Assembly (NCBI RefSeq): GCF_036569345.1
Contig: NZ_DATCQT010000075.1
Coordinates: 1-5,659, forward strand
DNA from: Clostridium_AD sp036569345
GTDB lineage: Bacteria > Bacillota > Clostridia > Clostridiales > Clostridiaceae
Direction of reading: 5' to 3'
Length of the DNA stretch: 5,659 bases
A program made the translations under genes and the position numbers. Below the pieces are notes generated by a model that ran no database searches, was not told the origin of the DNA, and saw only the letters and a list, made by a program, of their open reading frames with translations. Below, in pieces: positions 1-4,150 of this stretch (the first letter of the stretch is position 1; each line of letters begins with the position of its first letter).

Positions 1-2
1 TG

Positions 3-119
3 GTACACTCGACCATAATAAATACCATTGATAAGTATATGGAAATGTTGAAGTTAGACGAAAAAGGTTTGAAACGTGTCAATTCTTTAAGGAAGTTAGT
101 AGGGAATTCAGTTATTTAA
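3..119 (+). CDS. C-terminal fragment of an unrecognised protein, cut by the window edge
   Basis: An open frame enters from the left edge and ends at TAA 117-119, giving 38 residues that finish in LRKLVGNSVI. It has plausible coding character: amphipathic, Lys/Glu-rich helices around DKYMEMLKLDEKGLKRV. I do not recognise the family. Its stop lies about 25 nt before intron domain V, exactly where the intron-encoded reverse transcriptase/maturase normally ends inside domain IV, so it could be the tail of that protein. However, it shows no HNH-endonuclease motifs (no Cys pairs, no HH) typical of many such C-termini. It could equally be a foreign gene or a remnant beside a truncated intron. The start is outside the window. 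Confidence 0.45.
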   Translation, partial: VHSTIINTIDKYMEMLKLDEKGLKRVNSLRKLVGNSVI

Positions 120-141
120 TTAAATAAAATACAATTTGTTG

Positions 142-225
142 AAACGCCGTATGAGCTCGAAAGTCTCACGTACGGTGTGAATGGGGGGAAAACTTGGAGA
201 TAACATCAAAGAGTTACCTATCCAT
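142..225 (+). mobile_element. 3' end of a bacterial group II intron (domains V and VI)
   Basis: Positions 144-178 fold as a classic domain V hairpin. The lower helix is CGCCGTA (145-151) with TACGGTG (171-177), followed by a two-base CG bulge (169-170), an upper helix TGAG/CTCA, and a GAAA tetraloop at 159-162. The catalytic triad is CGC at 145-147. Domain VI follows at about 190-225: AACTT pairs with AAGAGTT (one bulge) across a loop containing GGAGATAACATC, leaving a candidate branch-point A near 216 and a 3' end close to CCTATCCAT. The 3' boundary is uncertain by a few bases. This is a self-splicing retroelement ribozyme. Domains I-IV and any maturase gene would lie to the left of the window, so completeness cannot be judged. 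The fold resembles introns I know from Bacillus and Clostridium. Confidence 0.82.
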
Positions 226-285
226 ATAGACGAGGAAACAGTTAAAACTATAGGGGAAGAATTCCAACAATTATCAATGAGATAA
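181..285 (+). CDS. Short open frame through intron domain VI into the 3' exon
   Basis: ATG at 181 opens a 34-codon frame ending at TAA 283-285. Its second half, from about codon 17 (IDEETVKTIGEEFQQLSMR), lies downstream of the intron 3' end and looks like the amphipathic C-terminal helix of an ordinary protein. The simplest reading is that this is the 3' exon of a gene interrupted by the group II intron, with the 5' exon outside the window. The fact that the frame stays open back through domain VI may be chance. There is no convincing ribosome binding site with normal spacing before 181: the preceding bases form domain V. I do not recognise the product. Confidence 0.3.
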   Translation: MGGKLGDNIKELPIHIDEETVKTIGEEFQQLSMR

Positions 286-318
286 CAAAAGACCAGAATA
301 AATCCTGGTCTTTTGTTA
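283..318. terminator. Bidirectional rho-independent terminator
   Basis: This is a perfect 14-bp inverted repeat: 283-296 (core AAAAGACCAG) pairs with 305-318 (core CTGGTCTTTT) around the 8-nt loop AATAAATC. Both arms carry a run of four A or T that supplies a U-tract in either direction. The left arm contains the TAA stop of the preceding short frame. It should end plus-strand transcription through the intron-bearing gene, and is also well placed to stop minus-strand transcription arriving from parM-parR. Confidence 0.85.
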
Positions 319-660
319 GTTATTAAAATTATAATGCAATACAATTACGATTTATTTAATAGACCATCATTACCTTAATGTTTAAAAGACTAATATGGTT
401 TTTTATGTGCCACAAAAAAGGAGGCTTTAAAAAAGTAAAATAAACAAAAGACTCTTTGTTAAAAATCTCTTTTAGTTAGTTAAAATTTAGTAAGAATCTA
501 ATTAAATTTTACTGTTTTAAAATTAAAAATTTTTTATTAAATATAATATACATCTATTTAATTTTCGAGTTGCAATAGTATTTTCATTGTTTTATTCCTA
601 AATATAATTTTGTTTTCCTTTTTACAATTTGTTTATTTCTCAGGGTTTTTTCTGTTTTAT
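319..660. other. AT-rich intergenic spacer between intron region and parR
   Basis: No convincing gene is seen on either strand. The stretch is very A+T rich with many short A and T runs. An AAAAAAGGAGG Shine-Dalgarno-like string occurs at about 415-425 (plus strand) but no start codon follows at usable distance. An imperfect inverted repeat, TAAAATTT (481-488) and AAATTTTA (504-511), could form a weak hairpin without a clean T-tract. Neither strand shows a second strong terminator, so parM-parR transcripts may run to the hairpin at 283-318. Confidence 0.5.
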
Positions 661-981
661 TTACTTATTTAAATTTTTTAATAGGTTTTTAATACTTGTT
701 TTTTGTGTACTGGATATTTTTATTTCTTCATCCACTTTATCAATACTTAATTCCTTCAAAATTTTTTTTAACATATTTCTTAATTCAACTTCATCAATTT
801 TTGTCTTATATTCTTTTTCTACATTTTCTACTTGCTTACCTTGTTTTGCCATATCTTTTTCAATCAGATTCTTGATATAAGACGCAAATGCAATATCCTG
901 ATTCTCCGCATATTCCAGTAATTTAATATCTCTTTTATTTGTAAGATTAAATGGTATAGGCTTACTTTTCCTATTGCTCAT
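661..981 (-). CDS. parR: ParR-like centromere-binding adaptor (ribbon-helix-helix)
   Basis: A 106-residue protein from ATG at 981. Residues 6-44 (SKPIPFNL, then LLEYAENQ, then FASYIKNLIEKDM) read as the beta strand, helix A and helix B of a ribbon-helix-helix DNA-binding domain, typical of ParR/StbB proteins of Gram-positive plasmids. A charged linker and C-terminal helices (about 53-81 and 94-106) follow; in ParR the C-terminal tail contacts the actin-like filament. By family role it binds parC cooperatively, seeds and captures ParM filaments, and represses the operon. The ATG overlaps the end of parM by 11 nt (ATGAGCAATAG), implying translational coupling. A longer version from TTG at 999 is possible, but it has no ribosome binding site, and the six extra residues precede the RHH strand, so I prefer ATG 981. 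Sequence identity to ParR is weak by nature; position beside parM is strong support. Confidence 0.82.
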   Translation of the reverse strand: MSNRKSKPIPFNLTNKRDIKLLEYAENQDIAFASYIKNLIEKDMAKQGKQVENVEKEYKTKIDEVELRNMLKKILKELSIDKVDEEIKISSTQKTSIKNLLKNLNK

Positions 982-1864
982 TAAATTCACTATCTGCAAC
1001 TAGATCATAAATATTTTGATTAATCATTTGACTATTTTCTACTAATTGAATTACTGGAAATTGCTTTTGCCAATAAGTTATAGTGTCTGCACCACCGCCA
1101 CCGATAAGATATATTTTAGAAGCATTTTTAACTTTAAAATCATTTTTAATATATGAAGCCGTTTCGACGATGTGGTTCTCGACAATTGGTCTAATATCTG
1201 TTATATCTGTCTCTTTGTTATCAATAATAACAGTTTTTTTATTAATAATTTTTTCGATTTCAGAAGGTTTAAAGTCAGCACCTTCCTTATTTGTATTTAA
1301 ATAAGAAGTTATATCTGCATACATTTTATTCATACCTTCATTGTAACTTGCACTTGTCGTTATGGCTAATTCTTCCCACTGTGTTACATTTATCGTTCCT
1401 GCCCCATTATCAATAACCAAAACATTGTATTCTTCTTCTGTTTTAATTGGGTAAGCACCTTCAATAAATACCAAACAATCATTAATTCTTATATTATATA
1501 AAGTATCCTTTACTTTGATTTGTTGTTGTCCAAAATACTTTATATGTTTTTGCAATTTATCACCCAAAAGTTTAAATTTCTTTTCTGGTAATCCAATTAC
1601 TAAATTAGCTTCAATAAAATCTTCTTTTGAGCTAAGAGCTATTGCAGTTAATAAACATAATTTATAATATTTTTCAAAATACCTATTATCTCCTGTAAAA
1701 GCAGCACCTTCACCAACAATAAATTTTGTTCCTTCAAATTCGACTTGATGAATTTCTTTCTTTACTTTTCCAAAATTAATTATTTCACCAACTTTTACTT
1801 TGCTGGCAAATTTACCTTCATTAAATTTTGTATACCCATTTCCAACATCAATTCCTAAATTCAT
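971..1864 (-). CDS. parM: ParM/StbA-family actin-like plasmid segregation ATPase
   Basis: This 297-residue protein belongs to the actin/Hsp70 ATPase fold. Phosphate-1 loop is GIDVGNGYTK (residues 4-13), phosphate-2 loop is VIDNGAGTINV (150-160), and the adenosine motif is IYLIGGGGAD (251-260). Known role of the family: it polymerises with ATP into filaments that push or pull plasmid copies apart, coupled to DNA through ParR bound at parC. AGGAGG at 1873-1878 lies 8 nt before ATG 1864, so the start is firm. It is cotranscribed with parR (11-nt overlap), and an 11-bp repeat array lies just upstream. At 297 residues it is somewhat shorter than R1 ParM (about 320). The phosphate-2 loop carries DNGAGT rather than the common DxGGGT, typical of the wide divergence among plasmid actins. 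Which actin subtype (ParM, Alp-type or other) cannot be decided without a tree. Confidence 0.92.
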   Translation of the reverse strand: MNLGIDVGNGYTKFNEGKFASKVKVGEIINFGKVKKEIHQVEFEGTKFIVGEGAAFTGDNRYFEKYYKLCLLTAIALSSKEDFIEANLVIGLPEKKFKLLGDKLQKHIKYFGQQQIKVKDTLYNIRINDCLVFIEGAYPIKTEEEYNVLVIDNGAGTINVTQWEELAITTSASYNEGMNKMYADITSYLNTNKEGADFKPSEIEKIINKKTVIIDNKETDITDIRPIVENHIVETASYIKNDFKVKNASKIYLIGGGGADTITYWQKQFPVIQLVENSQMINQNIYDLVADSEFNEQ

Positions 1865-1872
1865 AATTAAAT

Positions 1873-1878
1873 CCTCCT
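1873..1878 (-). promoter_or_regulatory. Ribosome binding site of parM
   Basis: A perfect AGGAGG on the minus strand, 8 nt before the ATG at 1864. It fixes the parM start. Confidence 0.9.
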
Positions 1879-1889
1879 ATTTATATCCG

Positions 1890-2039
1890 AGTATATACAT
1901 TGTATGTACTTATTGCAATTTATTTTTTTATTATAATAACATTATACCATCAAGTACATACTTTGCATATACTTAGTGCATACTTTTCTAAAAATATTTT
2001 CATTTCATATATACTAAGTATATACTTCTCATATACTAG
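1890..2039. repeat. parC: parC-like centromere: eight 11-bp direct repeats in three clusters
   Basis: Units of 11 bp with consensus close to AGYATATACTT occur as exact tandems. Two lie at 1890-1911 (AGTATATACAT, TGTATGTACTT), three at 1953-1985 (AGTACATACTT, TGCATATACTT, AGTGCATACTT) and three at 2006-2038 (CATATATACTA, AGTATATACTT, CTCATATACTA). The 41-bp gap between the first and second clusters carries the parM promoter; a 20-bp AT-rich gap separates the second and third. Plasmid R1 parC also has 11-bp direct repeats on both sides of the parM promoter, so ParR binding here would both build the partition complex and repress transcription. The function is inferred from architecture; the repeats and their phase are directly visible. 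Confidence 0.85.
1941..1949 (-). promoter_or_regulatory. parM-parR promoter, extended -10
   Basis: On the minus strand TGGTATAAT gives a perfect TATAAT (1941-1946) with the upstream TG of an extended -10 element. No good -35 hexamer is seen 16-18 bp upstream, where the second repeat cluster lies. An extended -10 could compensate. Transcription would start near 1934, giving a leader that includes the first repeat pair. Repression by ParR bound to the flanking repeats is expected. Confidence 0.7.
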
Positions 2040-2134
2040 TTTTTACTCAAGAAAAAGTATAAAATACTGTTTAAAAGAATCCTATATGTATGTATTAATA
2101 ATAATTCCCATCCTAATAATTTTTTTCCTGATAC

Positions 2135-2167
2135 CTCAAAGTTGTATTCTCTTTGAGAATAATTTTT
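2135..2167 (+). terminator. Terminator-like hairpin with no upstream gene
   Basis: CTCAAAG (2135-2141) pairs with CTTTGAG (2151-2157) around a 9-nt loop. It is followed by AATAA and a run of six T ending near 2167. The orientation suits a plus-strand transcript, yet no plus-strand gene precedes it. It may end a small RNA or antisense transcript, or may be a protein-binding dyad. The stem is short and the T-run is 5 nt away from it. Confidence 0.4.
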
Positions 2168-2276
2168 TAATGTGCTTTCTTTCTTTTAACCATGATCTTT
2201 ACTTTCAGCTCTTTGACGATTTACCTCTTTTTTTCTAATCAGGGTTATTCAGGATTAAGTAAAACTGCAAATAAAG

Positions 2277-2301
2277 AAAGGCATTAACATTAATATGCTT
2301 T
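2277..2301 (-). terminator. Possible rep terminator (imperfect hairpin)
   Basis: Read on the minus strand, AAAGCAT and ATGCCTTT can pair with one bulged base, and an ATTAA/TTAAT core closes the loop. The arm is followed by TTTCTTTATTT. It is the first hairpin plus T-rich stretch after the rep stop, but it is more than 250 nt downstream and AT-rich, so support is weak. Confidence 0.3.
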
Positions 2302-2329
2302 GCCCTCTTAGATATTTATAAATAAAGTT

Positions 2330-2338
2330 TTATCCACA
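2330..2338 (+). promoter_or_regulatory. DnaA box, perfect consensus (left)
   Basis: TTATCCACA matches the strong DnaA-box consensus TTATNCACA exactly. It overlaps by two bases the outermost inverted iteron-like motif (2337-2349). A second perfect box in the opposite orientation lies at 4038-4046 on the other side of rep. Confidence 0.75.
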
Positions 2339-2452
2339 ACACTTTCCTCGCTTTTATATCATACATAACACTAACCTACCTTTTGATGAATTTAATACAA
2401 CACATTCCTACCTTTTTAAATTAAAACAGGTAATACATAACAATAACTTACC
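2337..2452 (-). repeat. Inverted iteron cluster downstream of rep
   Basis: Read on the minus strand, four copies relate to the iterons upstream of rep: GGTAAGTTATTGTTA (2438-2452), GGTAGGAATGTGTTG (2398-2412), GGTAGGTTAGTGTTA (2366-2380) and the more divergent GAGGAAAGTGTTG (2337-2349). All keep a bipartite pattern close to AGG-N4-TGTTR (first copy AAG in place of AGG). Two match the upstream iteron at 13 of 15 positions. Spacing is irregular (32 to 40 bp), unlike the strict 21-bp array upstream of rep. Likely Rep binding sites: a second origin, a control locus or a handcuffing partner. A 9-bp inverted repeat TGATGAATT/AATTCATCA (2384-2392, 2458-2466) brackets the inner two copies. Confidence 0.7.
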
Positions 2453-2500
2453 CTTTTAATTCATCATTTATCGAAATACATATAAACTAGAAGCTGAATA

Positions 2501-2515
2501 GGTAGGTTTTTGTTG
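2501..2515 (+). repeat. Isolated direct iteron downstream of rep
   Basis: GGTAGGTTTTTGTTG is identical to the first iteron at 3813-3827 and lies in the same orientation, 42 bp from the rep stop codon. It faces the inverted copies at 2366-2452. Confidence 0.75.
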
Positions 2516-2542
2516 TGTATAAATTGTCAATCATACAAATGC

Positions 2543-2555
2543 GAGGATTCTGTTG
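2543..2555 (+). repeat. Degenerate iteron abutting the rep stop
   Basis: GAGGATTCTGTTG keeps the AGG-N4-TGTTG pattern. It is nearly identical to GAGGATTTTGTTG at 4011-4023 on the other side of rep (12 of 13). It ends 2 nt before the rep stop codon. Confidence 0.55.
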
Positions 2556-2557
2556 GG

Positions 2558-3763
2558 TTACTCTTCATCTGAGGCTACTTCATCAAATGGAGTACTTTGA
2601 GAACCGGTATCAACATTATCATCATAAGTAACATCCCATCCTAACAGCTTTTTTTCTAAATCATCAAAATCATATTCCCTTTGTTTATAATCATTAAAAC
2701 CACCCTTAGTTTCTTTATATGTCAAAGTCCAGTTTCCTTCTATTGCTCTCATCAAAGCACCTAAATAAGATTTTATCTCATTTTTCTTCCCATACTCATC
2801 TATTACTAATTTCTTTTCTCTTATGTACTGTCTGATAGATGCCTTCAACTGATATATTTTAATTGAAATAGATGTCTTTTCAACAAGTTTATCAATTTGT
2901 TTAGGACTTATTGTAACTCCTAAAAGTTCTCTGAACTCTTTCACAACGTTGTGTTCATTATATTCCGAGGGAACTGTATCGGGATTATCAAGGAAACTTA
3001 TTTGTTCCCTACCTTGGAAGTTTACTGATTGTTTTACCATTTTAAATTTTACCTTCTCAACTTTTTTATTCACTTTATACAAGCTGTCATCTAGTTCGAT
3101 ATATAAGTCTGTAACTTTATTAATCTGCATTACAGCAGGTTTTAAAATTCTTTGTTTAAAATTAGAGTACTGAGGATATTCAGTATCCTCTATCCCCAAC
3201 AAAAACCTCAGTTGTCCCACTTCAAAAACTCTTTGCCCAAATACTTGATACTGCTTTAATAATTCGTATATTCTACAAGCATAGTAACTTCTTATATATT
3301 TCTTAACATCAAAATCGAATCTTGTGTAATCACTTTTAAATACTAATAAATCAGAAATTAAATCGGGATGAAACTGGAGGGCAACTGCATTTCTGTCTTC
3401 AGCTATTTTACAGGTTATAACCCATCTTTTCTTAATTAAATCATTGTTTTCAATATATGTAATATTCCTGTTATATAGCCTATTTGCAGTCGCTACTAAC
3501 TCAGAGTATATAGTATTGTTTTTAATATTATATTCTTTTTTGTAATCTGAAACATAGACATAAAGTAATTCAAAATCCTTTTGTTTTATAAGTGACTTTA
3601 CATCTTCAGCAGATAAATTTTTATCTAACATGACAACTTCAAGATTTGATAAGGCAAGGTCTATCAACCTATTCTCAGATGTTGTTAGTTTATAGCTACC
3701 TTCAATTAGATTATTGGACTTTACAATTTCTCTTTTTATAATTTCTTGTTTTTTAATTATCAT
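2558..3763 (-). CDS. repB: Rep_3 (RepB) family plasmid replication initiator
   Basis: This 401-residue initiator of theta replication has two winged-helix domains, as in Rep_3 proteins. WH1, about residues 12-145, opens with VKSNNLIEGSYKLTTSENRL and includes KRWVITCKI and VALQFHPDLI. WH2, about 148-245, includes KYIRSYYACRIYELLKQY, FEVGQLRFLLGI, then YSNFKQRILKPAVMQINK, the usual recognition-helix region. The protein binds iterons as a monomer, melts the origin and recruits DnaA and helicase; dimers often autorepress. Residues 250-401 extend well beyond the usual 230-330 residues of the family. They hold a helical segment (270-345) ending in IKSYLGALMRAIEGNW and a very acidic tail; their role is unknown, perhaps host-factor contact. 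AGGAGG lies 9 nt before ATG 3763. Iterons lie immediately upstream and also downstream of the gene. Confidence 0.93.
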   Translation of the reverse strand: MIIKKQEIIKREIVKSNNLIEGSYKLTTSENRLIDLALSNLEVVMLDKNLSAEDVKSLIKQKDFELLYVYVSDYKKEYNIKNNTIYSELVATANRLYNRNITYIENNDLIKKRWVITCKIAEDRNAVALQFHPDLISDLLVFKSDYTRFDFDVKKYIRSYYACRIYELLKQYQVFGQRVFEVGQLRFLLGIEDTEYPQYSNFKQRILKPAVMQINKVTDLYIELDDSLYKVNKKVEKVKFKMVKQSVNFQGREQISFLDNPDTVPSEYNEHNVVKEFRELLGVTISPKQIDKLVEKTSISIKIYQLKASIRQYIREKKLVIDEYGKKNEIKSYLGALMRAIEGNWTLTYKETKGGFNDYKQREYDFDDLEKKLLGWDVTYDDNVDTGSQSTPFDEVASDEE

Positions 3764-3772
3764 TAATCCAAT

Positions 3773-3778
3773 CCTCCT
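3773..3778 (-). promoter_or_regulatory. Ribosome binding site of rep
   Basis: AGGAGG on the minus strand, 9 nt before ATG 3763, fixes the start. Just upstream, a TATATA-type -10 lies at about 3787-3793 on the minus strand without a clear -35. The -35 region would fall in or beside the first iteron (3813-3827), so Rep binding there could repress its own gene. Confidence 0.8.
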
Positions 3779-3812
3779 AAGTTCCTTATATATTGTTAGA
3801 ATTTTTTAATAA

Positions 3813-3917
3813 GGTAGGTTTTTGTTGCGTATTGGTATTCTTTTGTTGTAGTTTAGTAGGTTTTTGTTATCAAAAGGTAGGTTTTTGTTACACATTAGTA
3901 GGTTTTTGTTGTGGACA
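3813..3917 (+). repeat. Origin iterons: five direct repeats at exact 21-bp spacing
   Basis: A 15-bp core begins at 3813, 3834, 3855, 3876 and 3897, each exactly 21 bp apart, two helical turns. The cores are GGTAGGTTTTTGTTG, GGTATTCTTTTGTTG (three mismatches), AGTAGGTTTTTGTTA, GGTAGGTTTTTGTTA and AGTAGGTTTTTGTTG. Intervening 6-bp spacers vary, so the core, not the whole unit, is conserved. Iterons of 20-22 bp upstream of rep are characteristic of Rep_3 plasmids and bind the initiator on one face of the helix. Confidence 0.92.
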
Positions 3918-3931
3918 CGCCAGTTCGTGTC
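3914..3931. repeat. GC-rich hairpin between iterons and AT-rich repeats
   Basis: GACACG (3914-3919) and CGTGTC (3926-3931) form a 6-bp inverted repeat around CCAGTT. It stands out as a G+C island in an AT-rich origin and begins inside the last 21-bp iteron unit. It could bind a protein or form a single-strand initiation hairpin; no T-tract follows, so it is not a terminator. Confidence 0.5.
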
Positions 3932-3960
3932 ATTCATACCAACCGTCCGATTGAAAAGAA

Positions 3961-4000
3961 ACTGTTTTAAACTGTTTTAAACTATTTTAAACCTTCTTAA
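3961..4000 (+). repeat. 10-bp AT-rich tandem repeats, probable DNA unwinding element
   Basis: Four consecutive 10-bp units: ACTGTTTTAA twice, then ACTATTTTAA and ACCTTCTTAA, with a partial fifth ACTACTACAT. The 10-bp period equals about one helical turn. They lie between iterons and DnaA box, where iteron plasmids carry 13-mer-type melting repeats. Confidence 0.75.
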
Positions 4001-4010
4001 ACTACTACAT

Positions 4011-4023
4011 GAGGATTTTGTTG
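4011..4023 (+). repeat. Degenerate iteron beside the DnaA box
   Basis: GAGGATTTTGTTG keeps the AGG-N4-TGTTG pattern of the iterons in the same orientation. It is out of the 21-bp register and 15 nt before the DnaA box. Near-identical copies occur at 2543-2555 (direct) and, more divergent, at 2337-2349 (inverted). Confidence 0.6.
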
Positions 4024-4037
4024 TGGTTTAAGAAATC

Positions 4038-4046
4038 TGTGGATAA
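4038..4046 (-). promoter_or_regulatory. DnaA box, perfect consensus (right)
   Basis: TGTGGATAA is the exact complement of TTATCCACA. It closes the origin on the side away from rep and mirrors the left box at 2330-2338. Confidence 0.8.
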
Positions 4047-4081
4047 CTTATAAATTAGACTGATATCTTATTAATAATATT

Positions 4082-4129
4082 ATACCGTATTCTTTTAGAA
4101 AAAGACATTTATGCAATTAAATACGGTAT
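4082..4129. terminator. Long-loop inverted repeat downstream of the parA operon
   Basis: ATACCGTATT (4082-4091) pairs perfectly with AATACGGTAT (4120-4129). The 28-nt interior holds most of a small overlapping hairpin, TCTTTT/AAAAGA (4091-4096, 4100-4105). On the plus strand the right arm is followed by TTTTTATATT. It lies about 20 nt after the stop of the RHH gene, so it probably separates the parA operon from the origin. On the minus strand it lacks a good U-tract, so a terminator role for that operon is uncertain; an operator or cruciform is an alternative. Confidence 0.5.
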
Positions 4130-4150
4130 TTTTATATTAAAGTCTCTTTT

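Larger units (their letters stand above)
2040..2329. other. Intergenic region between parC and the rep-distal repeats
   Basis: No gene is convincing. A plus-strand frame of about 110 codons crossing 1900-2238 is rich in Ile, Phe, Tyr and Leu, lacks a ribosome binding site and overlaps the parC array, so it reflects composition. Visible structure: a small palindrome AGTAT-AAA-ATACT (2056-2068), a plus-strand terminator-like hairpin (2135-2157) and a weaker minus-strand hairpin (2277-2301). Confidence 0.5.
3813..4046. other. Probable origin of replication (oriV)
   Basis: In order: five 21-bp iterons (3813-3917), a 6-bp-stem hairpin (3914-3931), four 10-bp AT-rich units (3961-4000), a degenerate iteron (4011-4023) and a perfect DnaA box (4038-4046). 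Iterons, an AT-rich melting element and a DnaA box next to a Rep_3 gene are the standard parts of an iteron origin. Assignment is by architecture. Confidence 0.82.

Noticed and set aside
120..344. Minus-strand frame over the intron end
   Set aside because: It lies antisense to conserved group II intron domains V-VI and the terminator hairpin, with no ribosome binding site or recognisable motif.
481..511. Terminator after parR
   Set aside because: The inverted repeat is AT-only, bulged and lacks a T-tract on the minus strand; the hairpin at 283-318 is far stronger.
629..880. Plus-strand frame opposite parR
   Set aside because: It is the complement of a well-supported parR gene, is Phe/Ser/Ile-rich and has no ribosome binding site.
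981..999. TTG start for parR at 999
   Set aside because: There is no Shine-Dalgarno sequence before it, and the ATG at 981 overlapping the parM stop is a normal coupled start.
1890..2039. CRISPR array
   Set aside because: The repeats are 11 bp and directly abutting, without spacers of uniform length; they fit a partition centromere.
1900..2238. Plus-strand frame of 112 codons across parC
   Set aside because: It is rich in Ile/Phe/Tyr/Leu as expected from AT-rich DNA, has no ribosome binding site and overlaps the repeat array and the parM promoter. The repeats explain the sequence better.
2384..2466. Inverted repeat TGATGAATT/AATTCATCA as insertion-sequence ends
   Set aside because: It is only 9 bp with no transposase between the arms and no target duplication; it is more likely a chance or iteron-linked dyad.
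3813..3917. CRISPR or tandem coding repeat
   Set aside because: Repeats of 21 bp beside a Rep_3 gene with a DnaA box and AT-rich element are replication iterons; there is no open frame of note through them.
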